From Cryomorphaceae bacterium (GTDB lineage Bacteria; Bacteroidota; Bacteroidia; Flavobacteriales_G; Salibacteraceae): 10,378 nt of DNA. The notes below the pieces were generated by a model. That model was not told the origin of the DNA. It was given only the letters and a program-made list of their open reading frames with translations, and made no database searches. Below, piece after piece: positions 1-8,300 of this stretch (its first letter is position 1; every line of letters begins with the position of its first letter). The DNA lies in the NCBI GenBank assembly GCA_003564735.1, contig PXEK01000076.1:1-10378 (forward strand), written 5' to 3'. The position numbers were made by a program, and so were the translations under genes.

Positions 1-689
1 CCGAAAAGTTATTCGATTTGAATACAGGCAACGGTCATGAAAACATTGTGGTATGCGGAGCTGTAATCGTTGAGAACGGTAGGGGAATCGCAGCCGCTTT
101 CCAGCATATTGAAAGTTTGGTGCTGGCTTTTTTGGCGGGGAGCTGCATTAAAGCCGGGATACCTTTAACCGGATCGGCAGCTCATCTTTTTTTCTCCAAA
201 AAGGGTTTTGAGGCATTGAACCCCTTTGACGGTAATCGCGACATTTCGAGCGGCGATGATCATTACTTCATTCAAAAGGCAGCCGCTGACTCATCTTTCA
301 AAATACTTTGGAACGAAAGTCCTTATCCCGTAATTACCCGCCCTCAACTTTCGCTTAACGGTTTAATAAGGCAAAAGGCGCGTTGGGCGTCAAAACTAAA
401 GGCAAAGGGCGGAATCATACCTGTACTCGCCGGCTTTTATCTTTTGGTGGTACAGTCGGCTTTTCTCACTTCCGTAATTTTGGGTTTCGTTTATTCCGGC
501 GTTGTGTTCCCGGCCCTGGCATTGGGTAAGGTTCTGACCGATATTATGCTGTTCATGAAGCCAAAAAAGCATTACAAATCTAAGGTTTCACTCTTGGCGG
601 TTTGCTTTGCGGCATTGGTGTATCCGCTTTACTTTGTGGTCGTGTTGGTGGCTGCGTTGGGGCGCAACCCAAAATCAAAACACAAGTAA
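1..689 (+). CDS. Glycosyltransferase family 2, C-terminal part (5' end outside window)
   Basis: This is the 3' portion, about 228 codons, of a processive-type GT-A glycosyltransferase. The reading frame is open from base 3 with no stop, so the true start lies upstream and the apparent start near base 18 is only an internal TTG. Visible motifs are an acidic SGDDHYF segment (about residues 83-89 of the fragment), which fits the catalytic or acceptor-side Asp of the family, and QKARW (about 124-128), which matches the QxxRW signature of membrane GT2 enzymes. After these come three hydrophobic segments (about 137-160, 165-185 and 195-218) and a short basic tail ending PKSKHK, so the enzyme should sit in the inner membrane with its catalytic domain in the cytoplasm. 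It would transfer a nucleotide-activated sugar to a lipid or polysaccharide acceptor, which cannot be told from this part. Its 3' end overlaps the convergent transporter gene by 15 bp. Confidence 0.85.
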   Translation, partial: EKLFDLNTGNGHENIVVCGAVIVENGRGIAAAFQHIESLVLAFLAGSCIKAGIPLTGSAAHLFFSKKGFEALNPFDGNRDISSGDDHYFIQKAAADSSFKILWNESPYPVITRPQLSLNGLIRQKARWASKLKAKGGIIPVLAGFYLLVVQSAFLTSVILGFVYSGVVFPALALGKVLTDIMLFMKPKKHYKSKVSLLAVCFAALVYPLYFVVVLVAALGRNPKSKHK

Positions 690-2063
690 CGCGGTGAGGT
701 AAATGGCGGCGCCTACCAACATGAGTAAAAAGCTGTACGGTAAAATTTGTTGGGGTTTGAGCCGAGTTATGGCCAAAAGGGGCAGCGCCCAAAAGGGCTG
801 AATCATATTGGTGAGTTGATCGCCGTAAGCCATGGCCATGATGCTTTTTTCGAGCGGAATATTCAATTCCAAAGCGGTTTTCACGATTAACGGCCCTTGA
901 ATGGCCCACTGACCGCCACCGCTGGGTACGAGCAGATTTACAAATCCGGCACTAAAAAAAGTGAAAATAGGGTAGGTGACTTCGTTGGAGACGGCCGCGA
1001 GGGATTTGCCCGCTAAAAACAACAGTCCCGATTCACTTACAATGCCCATTATGCCGAAATACAGGGGGAATTGAATGAGTATGCCCGCCGCTCCGCCTAT
1101 GGCTTGTTCAATAGATTTTAAAAAATTTCGTATGGAACCATGGAATGTGAGTGATAAACCTAAAAGTGTGAGGTTGATGTTGTTGGGGGTGAAAAATGAA
1201 AAGCCGCCGGTTTCGGCGCTGAATTTATAAACGGCTACAAATAATATCAGAATGCCGGTTATGGTTCCTCCGTAGCGTACAAAACTGTTGCTTTTTGTGG
1301 ATTCGGATTTTTCGGTGTCGCTTGCGAGTGTACCGGTGGGGTGGGGTAAACTCGGTGTTGCGGGTACTGATTTTTTTCCCAAAAAATACATGAACGCCGG
1401 CAACAGGATGAGAAGTGCCAAGCTTACGCTCACGTTCATGGTTCCGAAAACGGTGAGGTTGAAAGGAATAACATTGGGCAGGGCGTTGAGTTTATCGGGG
1501 GTTATGAAACTACCGGTGAGGTCGGCAAGGTGGCCGGGTTCCGATATCTTGATAAGCGACGAACCGGAAATACCGCCGTGCCATACCATCAGTCCGGAAT
1601 ATCCCGCCGCTCCAATAACGGGATAGTTGATGGGTAAATTATGCTTTACGGCGTAATCGGCGGTTTTGCGTGCGAAAACGGCTCCGAAAATAAGTGCCAA
1701 GCCCCAGTTGAATAAGCCCAGTAAAACGGTGAAGAAAGTAATGGCCGCGGCCGCTTTTGCCGTGTTGTCGAGTCGGCTGATTAAGAGTGAGGTAAATTCG
1801 TGAACGGGTTTGCTCAAGGCCAGGGAATGACCTAAAACGAGTATGAGCATCATTTGGACGGCGAATACCAAAAGCGAGTTGTTCCAAAGTCCCGACTCCC
1901 AATACAGCGCAATGTTCTTGATTTTGGTAACTGTTCCCGAGCCCGTATCGGGACCAAAGAAAAAGGCGGTGATAAAAGTGAAAAACGTGAGCAATACAGC
2001 AATGGTAAAGGGCGCCGGAAGCGCCCTTTCAAGAATTTTCATGCTGTGACTAAATGCCGACAC
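675..2063 (-). CDS. Short-chain fatty acid transporter, AtoE family
   Basis: A 462-residue polytopic membrane protein of the AtoE / SCFA_trans family, which is thought to carry short-chain fatty acids such as acetoacetate or butyrate across the inner membrane. The sequence keeps several recognisable family segments: LPAPFTIAVLLTF near the N terminus, FNWGLALIFGA (about 118-128), YSGLMVWHGGISGS (155-168), NLLVPSGGGQWAIQGP (376-391) and GDQLTNMIQPFWALPLL (414-430). About a dozen hydrophobic stretches are spread along the length. A hydrophilic insert rich in Ser, Thr, Pro and Lys (about 229-262) probably forms a central cytoplasmic loop. Length is close to the E. coli protein (about 440). The longest frame begins with GTG, 9 bp after the DUF3127 stop. 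An in-frame ATG at residue 8 (base 2042) is an equally plausible start, and neither has a clear ribosome binding site. It is the last gene of the operon. The exact substrate is not readable from sequence. Confidence 0.9.
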   Translation of the reverse strand: MSAFSHSMKILERALPAPFTIAVLLTFFTFITAFFFGPDTGSGTVTKIKNIALYWESGLWNNSLLVFAVQMMLILVLGHSLALSKPVHEFTSLLISRLDNTAKAAAAITFFTVLLGLFNWGLALIFGAVFARKTADYAVKHNLPINYPVIGAAGYSGLMVWHGGISGSSLIKISEPGHLADLTGSFITPDKLNALPNVIPFNLTVFGTMNVSVSLALLILLPAFMYFLGKKSVPATPSLPHPTGTLASDTEKSESTKSNSFVRYGGTITGILILFVAVYKFSAETGGFSFFTPNNINLTLLGLSLTFHGSIRNFLKSIEQAIGGAAGILIQFPLYFGIMGIVSESGLLFLAGKSLAAVSNEVTYPIFTFFSAGFVNLLVPSGGGQWAIQGPLIVKTALELNIPLEKSIMAMAYGDQLTNMIQPFWALPLLAITRLKPQQILPYSFLLMLVGAAIYLTALLVF

Positions 2064-2072
2064 GTTTAGAGA

Positions 2073-2435
2073 TTAAAACGGTAAATCGTCGTCATCCTCT
2101 GCAGGTGCGGGGGCATCTGAAGGTGCGGGGGGCGGGGGAAGGTCGCCCGTTGGCGCTGAGGCTCCCGAACCGCCGGCTTCCTCACCCGTGATGCGCCAAG
2201 CGTTGAGGTTCACAAAGTATTTTCCGTTGTATTCGTTGCCTCGCAAGTTGAATTCAACCTTTACGTTTTGACCTTTACTAAACGAGTTGATCAAGTCGCA
2301 TTTGTCGTTGTACAATTCAAGTTTAATATCTTGCGGGTATTGTTCTTGAGTAGTTACCACAAATTCGCGCTTTGTGAATCCGCTTTTAAATTCCTGAGGG
2401 TCGAATATTTCTTTGAGTTTTCCGCTAATTTCCAT
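2073..2435 (-). CDS. DUF3127 family protein, OB-fold-like with SSB-type acidic tip
   Basis: A 120-residue protein of the DUF3127 family, common in Bacteroidota and without an assigned function. The first 84 residues form a compact beta-rich core (MEISGKLKEIFD..., KREFVVTT, DIKLELYND, NVKVEFNLRGNEYNGKYFVNLNAWRI in pattern) that suggests a small OB-like barrel. Residues 85-112 are a flexible Gly, Ala, Pro and Ser linker. The last eight residues are EDDDDLPF. This plan of nucleic-acid-binding barrel, disordered linker and acidic tip ending in a hydrophobic-Pro-Phe triad is that of bacterial single-strand DNA-binding protein (tip DDDIPF in E. coli), where the tip recruits repair and replication partners. 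I infer an accessory ssDNA-binding role; this is not shown. The ATG start is clear and the gap to the upstream flavin reductase gene is 27 bp. It is too different from canonical Ssb to call it ssb. Confidence 0.85.
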   Translation of the reverse strand: MEISGKLKEIFDPQEFKSGFTKREFVVTTQEQYPQDIKLELYNDKCDLINSFSKGQNVKVEFNLRGNEYNGKYFVNLNAWRITGEEAGGSGASAPTGDLPPPPAPSDAPAPAEDDDDLPF

Positions 2436-2462
2436 TTGATGTGTACGTTTTGTGTTATGTAA

Positions 2463-3359
2463 TTATTGATCGTTAAATGTAAGTAGTGTTTTCCAAGCTT
2501 TGAGCACTTCACCGCTGTCGAGAAGTTTGGCCGCCTCTTGGTGTAGCTTTGTTTCTAAAACAGCCGGCTCATCTTGGTATTCAATGAATAAATCACTCAA
2601 TTCGGTGAGTTTATAATCGTTTACTTCCGTTTCATCGGGAAGTGCCTCCACGTTGCCCAATTTACCCAAGTGATTGCCGGTGAGTATGGTGGAATTCCTG
2701 ATTTCATGCGGAATAGCATCTACACCGATTCCCAAATTTTTGAGCGGCTTGGCGATTTCAAACAGCGCATCACCCTTGGCACGACAATAATAGTTGCCGC
2801 CCATACGACCCACAAGGTCAATTTTGGTTTGGTCAATTTTACCGTTGGCATCTAAAATATCCTCGTTGACGTGAAGACACAAAATTTCGCAAATAATCAA
2901 ATTGCCCGCGCCGCCTTCATTTCCCAAAGCGACAATCTCTTTCACCTTACATTCCATTTGTACGGGACTCTCTTTTACGCGCATCGGTTTTACGTGCTCA
3001 GAGGGAATGCCCGTTAACCCGGCTTTTTCAAACTCGTTTACTCCCTCGGGGTACTCGGTGCTGGACAGACTCATCTGTTCCACGATATCGTAATTCACGA
3101 TATTGATGACCACTTCTTTTGTGGCTTGAGCATTTTCCAGCGTGTGTTTGGTAGTGTTATTTCGCACCCGGCGTGCGGGTGAAAAAACCGCGATGGGCGG
3201 ATTAGCACTAAATACGTTGAAAAAAGAGAACGGACTTAAGTTGTGATTGCCGTTTTCATCTACGGTGGCGGCAAAGGCTATCGGTCGCGGGCCCACGCTT
3301 CCCAAAAGGTAGCCGTGCAACTCGGCAACAGGTATTTCACCGGGTGTAACTTTTATCAT
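2463..3359 (-). CDS. Flavin reductase-like, FMN-binding split-barrel protein
   Basis: A 298-residue protein with a flavin reductase-like (split-barrel FMN-binding) domain in roughly the first 200 residues. The diagnostic stretch is LLGSVGPRPIAFAATVDENG (18-37) followed by NLSPFSFFNVFSANPPIAVFSP (40-61), which in this family forms the flavin phosphate and ring pocket. A later GRMGGNYYCRA segment (184-194) is also typical of the family. Members reduce free flavin with NAD(P)H or act as flavin-dependent oxidoreductases; no specific partner is evident here. The last 100 residues (about 200-298) lie beyond the core and are helical and acidic. No signal peptide, so cytoplasmic. I chose the ATG at base 3359. 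An in-frame TTG at 3392 would add 11 residues, but it lies on top of the likely -7 promoter box. First gene of the operon with DUF3127 and the AtoE-type transporter. Confidence 0.88.
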   Translation of the reverse strand: MIKVTPGEIPVAELHGYLLGSVGPRPIAFAATVDENGNHNLSPFSFFNVFSANPPIAVFSPARRVRNNTTKHTLENAQATKEVVINIVNYDIVEQMSLSSTEYPEGVNEFEKAGLTGIPSEHVKPMRVKESPVQMECKVKEIVALGNEGGAGNLIICEILCLHVNEDILDANGKIDQTKIDLVGRMGGNYYCRAKGDALFEIAKPLKNLGIGVDAIPHEIRNSTILTGNHLGKLGNVEALPDETEVNDYKLTELSDLFIEYQDEPAVLETKLHQEAAKLLDSGEVLKAWKTLLTFNDQ

Positions 3360-3378
3360 TGAACTTGAAATTTTGAAC

Positions 3379-3394
3379 GTACAAAAGTACAAAA
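3379..3394 (-). promoter_or_regulatory. Promoter-like -7 box within a tandem 8-bp repeat before the flavin reductase operon
   Basis: On the minus strand the sequence is TTTTGTAC twice in tandem without a mismatch. The junction creates TACTTTTG (bases 3389-3382), an exact match to the Bacteroidota -7 consensus TAnnTTTG, 22 bases before the ATG at 3359. I see no convincing TTG -33 element about 20 bases further up. The box supports the downstream start at 3359. No hairpin followed by a T-run is visible in the rest of the 3360-3559 spacer, so I cannot show where the upstream operon ends. Confidence 0.45.
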
Positions 3395-3559
3395 TACTAG
3401 AGGTCGCCGGGGTGGTTCACGAAACTATTTCGATATAAAAACAGATGTAAGCGTGTCGGAGTTTTTGTTTAGTGGGATTATTTCTCGATTTCCTAAACGG
3501 TACCCGCTATGATTTTTGTCCCGCATATTTTAAGCGAGGCCTTTTCCTGATGCTCCCCC

Positions 3560-5311
3560 TTAATCACCCATAAGATTATAGCTGAATCCAAAGATGAAGT
3601 TAAAGCGCTGTGAGGGGTGGTTTTGCCATATCTCATAGCGCATGGCCAACAGGTTGTGAGCTCTTACAAATAAACCCAATTTATTGGGCTTGTATTCAAT
3701 ACCCAAGTTGGCGTCAAAATACGGTTTAAGTGTTCTGGTGTAAAGCGCTGAGGTCACCGGCTCATCTGTTATATCGGTTGAAGGAACATCACGAGAACCT
3801 ACAAAGAAAAAATCGGCGGTGGCGTATATGCGGTCTCTCAAGTTGTAACGCGCCGTTAAGGTTGAAGTAAAGCGGGGTAAATGCCAAGCTCGTGGCAAAT
3901 TGAGGGGCTCTAATCCGTAATAATCGGCGCGAAGGGTGGCGTTGAGTTTGCCTTCATCAAAATATGTGAGTTCTGCCGTTAATTGTGTAGTGCGCAGGGT
4001 GTCATACATCACGTCAATGGTACTGTTAAATGGCAGTATCAGTGCCGGATTGCTAAACATATTCAGGTTTTGACCGGCAAAAAAGGTATTGTCGGCCACC
4101 TCGCGGTATGAGGCTTTAACGTTAAACGACATGTTGGACGACATAGCCCCGCGAATACCGCCGTAAACATCGTAGCGCGTGTTTTCATTTCTCAATTCAG
4201 ACCCCGGATTGATAAACGGGTTTTGCATTCGTAGTTGATTGATGTTGTTTCTTTCAATACCTCCGGTTACACCGGCGTATGGTATAATGTAGTTTTCGTA
4301 CACATTGTAGCTCAGGTGAACGTTGGGGTAAAAACGGAATGAGGTTTCATCGGTATGTTCGGCAAAGGCTTTCACACCAAAAAAAGCGCGGTAGTTTTCC
4401 CCGTTGGCTTCAATGGCGGGTCCGAGTGAAATTAAAAGGTTCTCAAAGTTGTTCTCAACATCCGGATTGGCGGTTTGTGCCGTGCTGCTGTTGTAATCTA
4501 TATTGAAATCGACGAGGGTGAGCACTTTATCTTGGTATTTTTGAAAACGGGTTTCCGCCAATACTCTGTGTTCATTTACATCACTCAATGTGCCGCTAAA
4601 CAGATAGTCGTACTGTAAATTGCCTTTGTAGTTAAGTGCGTTGGAATCTGCATGGAAACTTTGAATCGATGCTTTAGCATTTAAGAGGTTATACGTTCGC
4701 CTGATGTCGTCTTTATCAATATCATCAGCGTTAAAATCTTGCGGCGCGAAAAAGAACTTGGGGTATCCGTAATAGTGAATGCCGTCACGTGAGAATCCCG
4801 CACTGCCCGATATTTCATGTTTCTTTAAAAAGCGCGTGCCGTGAACGCGGGCGGCGTTTTGACTGTAGCCGCTGAACGGGGTGGCATCTATGCCCTCGTT
4901 TGCCGCGCGATGGTCAAGCGCAATTCCCCATAGTCCGTTTCGGGACCGCGTGTTGTTGATGCGTACTTTCCCGTAGGTAGTCAGGTAATTTCCTATACCG
5001 CCTTCAACATAGCTCTTGTATAACCTGGATAAAGGCTCACCTTTAATCTTGGCGGCTTTAATGGTATCCGGCGTAAAGTCTGATTGAAATGAAAGAGGTA
5101 AAAACTCATATTCAAAAGCCGGGGGCTGTTGTTGGGGTTTAATGATTTCAGGTTCCGTGGTAAGCTTGATGGCATTTGAAATGGTGGGTTCAAATGATCG
5201 CACCACAACAATATCATCGGTGAGTAGGGTGTCTTCTTGGGCTTTTAATCCTGTACAAAACAGTAAAACCGACAGGATGAAACCTGAAATAAATGTTGTT
5301 TTACTATTCAT
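3560..5311 (-). CDS. Outer-membrane beta-barrel protein, TonB-dependent receptor-like, no visible plug
   Basis: A 583-residue exported protein. Residues 1-24 form a signal peptide with a hydrophobic core (FISGFILSVLLFC) and an AlaGln cleavage site (LKA-QED). The Cys at 19 has Phe before it, so it is not a lipobox. Next comes DIVVVRSFEPTISNAIKL (about 33-50), resembling the VVKPYTPSISDAFK-type segment found in Bacteroidota proteins usually annotated as TonB-dependent receptors. From about residue 95 the protein is a run of alternating aromatic and polar strands with short turns, ending FNFIFGFSYNLMGD, as expected for an outer-membrane barrel. I see no plug domain and no carboxypeptidase-like N-terminal domain, and the protein is short for a true receptor. 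The start at 5311 is chosen because the signal peptide begins there and its ATG overlaps the TPR stop by 8 bp (ATGAATAG), so the two are probably translationally coupled. The frame stays open upstream to 5455, but that part is a Lys-rich shadow of the TPR gene's acidic tail. Confidence 0.78.
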   Translation of the reverse strand: MNSKTTFISGFILSVLLFCTGLKAQEDTLLTDDIVVVRSFEPTISNAIKLTTEPEIIKPQQQPPAFEYEFLPLSFQSDFTPDTIKAAKIKGEPLSRLYKSYVEGGIGNYLTTYGKVRINNTRSRNGLWGIALDHRAANEGIDATPFSGYSQNAARVHGTRFLKKHEISGSAGFSRDGIHYYGYPKFFFAPQDFNADDIDKDDIRRTYNLLNAKASIQSFHADSNALNYKGNLQYDYLFSGTLSDVNEHRVLAETRFQKYQDKVLTLVDFNIDYNSSTAQTANPDVENNFENLLISLGPAIEANGENYRAFFGVKAFAEHTDETSFRFYPNVHLSYNVYENYIIPYAGVTGGIERNNINQLRMQNPFINPGSELRNENTRYDVYGGIRGAMSSNMSFNVKASYREVADNTFFAGQNLNMFSNPALILPFNSTIDVMYDTLRTTQLTAELTYFDEGKLNATLRADYYGLEPLNLPRAWHLPRFTSTLTARYNLRDRIYATADFFFVGSRDVPSTDITDEPVTSALYTRTLKPYFDANLGIEYKPNKLGLFVRAHNLLAMRYEIWQNHPSQRFNFIFGFSYNLMGD

Positions 5312-8300
5312 TATCAATAAGTTTTTCAGTTTCTTCGTCTTCATCAATTTCTTCTTCGGGCAGGAGTTGGTCGTAATAATTGTCGTCATCACCCAAGTCG
5401 ATAATTTCTTCTTCTTGTTCTTTGGGTGTGGGGTTTTCTCTTTCGATGATTTCATCCATTTTTTCGCGACTCAAAGCCAATATATCATCATCGCCGGTAT
5501 AGTTATCGATGATACTTTGCAGGGTGGCTTTGGCTTGAAATGCATCATCTTGAGCCACGAAAATATCCGATAACAACAATAGCCCCTTCGCTAAAAAGTA
5601 CTCATAAGCGGGGTCGTGGTTGATGAGTGAGAAAACCGCTTTTTTGGCGGTGTCGAGTTTGTTTTGGAGGTAAAGTATCTCGGCAATTCTGTACTTTGAT
5701 GCCGCGGCGCGACGGTTATTTGTGGTGTCGGTAACTACCGTGTACGCCTTTAAGGCCGCAGCGGTATCTCCTTCGGCATCCAAAGATTTGGCTTGAACGA
5801 ACAGGGCTTCAATGCGGTTGGATTTAGATATTTTTGAGAATTCCAATACGGTTTGAGCCGCGTCGTAGGCCGTGGTGGTTTTTTCTAACCGGAATGCAGC
5901 GTTCATCGTGCCCACCGCTGCCGATTGTTTGTTATCTTTTGATTGAGCTATTTCGGCGAGGCGTTGGTAGTAGCGCAGTGCTTTAATGTACTCCTCGTGT
6001 TTGTAGTTCATATCGGCTGCCCTGCGCACGGCCTCTTCACTAAATTTGTTTAGCGGTTTATCGGCCACATATTCAAAGTGCGGTTTTGCGCTGTCGGCCT
6101 TACCCGCACGCAGCAGCGTCTCAGCCAAATAAAAGCGAGCGTTCAGCGCAAAAAGAGGATTTTCAAACTCGTTCAGGTACTCCGTAAAGGCTTCAATGGT
6201 TTTGTTTGTGTTTCCGCTCAAATATTGCATTTCGGCACTTTCGTATTTGAGGGAGTCGATAGAGCCGCGGGTTACATCCACAAAGCCCAAACCACTCATA
6301 TAGGTCTCGTATTCACTAATGTTGCCCGCTTCCACATATATGTTTCTTATCGCTCGCAACGCTTCACGCGAATCTGTATAGGTGGGGTTTTCATCTACCA
6401 CTTGTTTGAAAAGCTGCAGTGCCTTTTCATTTTGGTTCTGATTATAAAAAATAAGACCCTTGCTCACTTGTGCGCGTCTTTTGTACGGACTCGCAGCGTG
6501 GTTGGTGATGATTTCTTCAAACACAGCCAGGGCTTTCTCGTTTTCACCCTCAATCATTCTGCTTCGGCCCAGTTCAAAGATGGCCGCGGGATAATGCGAG
6601 GATTCGGGGTATTCGCTCACCAACTTTTGCAGTAATTCATTTTTTTCAGCCCTGTTGTTCAGAACCCCCTGCGCCATCGCCAACTGGTAAAGCACATAGT
6701 CGCTGTCCATAAGGTCATAGTCCAAAGCCTTTTCGTAGAATTCGAGCGATAAAAGATAGTTTTTGGTGATGAAATAAGCATCGCCGGTTCTGATCAAAGC
6801 ATCGTTGACCTTGGTGCTGTCGGCATCCTTATCATTGGCAAATTTCCGAAACCATGAAGCCGCATTTTTGTAGTCTTTTTGCTGAAAAAGAGCATATCCG
6901 ATATTGTAATGAGCCAATGAAAACTCATCGAGCAGAATGGCGCCCGGCTCATAAATGAATGTCTCAAACTCCCGGGCGGCAGCTTTGAAGCGTTTCTCCC
7001 GATAAAGTGCTTCAGCGCGCCAAAACAATGCGCGAGTGGCAAGTTCTCGCTCCACGGGTGTTTCTCTCGACTTTTTGTAAGTGTTGGCGGCGTTCACATA
7101 ATCGGCATTGAGAAATTGCTCGGTAGCTTGATTGAAAAGTAATTGCTGATAAACTTTCTTCAATCGGCTGTCTAATTGCATTGACGTTTCCAAGGAGGCC
7201 AGCGCCGATCCGTAGTTTCTCGTATTGATGTAAATGTCAACCAAATATTCAAAAACCTGATCTTTACGATATCCCGATTCAAATTTTTCTAAGTACTCTA
7301 TAAATGCGTTAATGGCATTGTTGTAGGGATCATAATCCGTTTCGTAAGAAAGTAAGGCGAAAGAGTAAAGAGCATCTTCCTGAATTTCAGGGTTGAAATT
7401 TGTGCGAGCCGCATTTCTGAAAGAACTGATGGCAGAGGGTTTAGCCCCCAGCTTAAGTTGGCATTCGGCCTGCAAATAGTTAGCGGCTTGAGCCAGTGAA
7501 TCGTTTTCATAGGTTACACGCTGTAAAAACTTTACGGCATTGGTACAATCTCCGTTTTGTTTGTGCGCAAAGCCCAGTTGGAAATAATCGTTTCGGTTAC
7601 CCGTTCCCGGTTGTGACAGGTGTAACTCCAAATAGGTAACGGCATCATTAAAATTATTGAGTGCAAAATGAGCCTCACCCAAAAGCTTGGCAATTTCGCT
7701 TTTTCGCTTGGTTGAGCGTTCTTCAATAAACGGAGAGGCGTAAGTAACAAGCTCCTCGTACTTTTTCTCTAAAAAATAGATTTGCGTGAGATAGTAAGGT
7801 ACTATTTTGCTAAACTTATCACTTTCCTCGATTTTTTTAAATCCGTTGAAAGCCGTGCGGTAGTTTCCTTTCTCATATGCAATTTGTGCGTAATAGTAAT
7901 TGGCGGGCTCGTAAAACGCGTTACTTACCTCAATAATCTCTGAAAGTTGTTTTTTGGCTTGATCTTTCTCGTTTACTTGATAAAAAGCGTATCCTTTTCG
8001 GAACCGATATTCATGCTGCTGCTCTAGGTTAAGCTCAAAAATATCGATATTACCGTATTGTTCGAGTACCTTTTCCCAATCTTTTTTGCGGTAGTAGTAT
8101 TTACCCAGCTGAAATCGGGCTTCGGCAATGCGCGGACTTTCGGGATAGTTGCGCATAAACTCTTTGAACAAGTGGGCGGCATTGCGATTAAACAGGTTAA
8201 GTGCACAAACCGCCTTGTAATAAGCTGAGTTTACGTAAATCTCTGAGTTTTTGTCGCGAATGACTTCTTGGGCCTTTTCAAATTCGGCTATGGCGGCACT

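Noticed and set aside
3360..3392. TTG start adding 11 residues to the flavin reductase-like protein
   Set aside because: The TTG overlaps the likely -7 box, the added residues do not look conserved in type, and the ATG at 3359 fits the family start.
3467..3498. GTTTAG...CTAAAC hairpin in the 3360-3559 spacer
   Set aside because: Only 6-bp arms, rich in A and T, with a 20-base loop and no T-run on the transcribed strand, so not a convincing terminator.
3520..3543. Possible stem CCCGC...GCGAGG after the barrel gene stop
   Set aside because: Needs a bulge, has a short stem and is followed by an A-run rather than a T-run in the direction of transcription.
5312..5455. Upstream extension of the barrel gene giving a Lys-rich N terminus
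   Set aside because: The added 48 residues come before a proper signal peptide and lie entirely within the TPR gene; the Lys-rich composition is a frame-shifted reading of its acidic tail.
5142..5573. 143-codon open frame on the + strand rich in Phe and Ile
   Set aside because: Antisense shadow across the TPR/barrel junction; the apparent hydrophobicity comes from the complement of Lys- and Glu-rich codons.
6078..6635. 185-codon open frame on the + strand
   Set aside because: It lies antisense inside the TPR gene, whose frame is continuous and repeat-rich; the translated product has no recognisable domain or signal.
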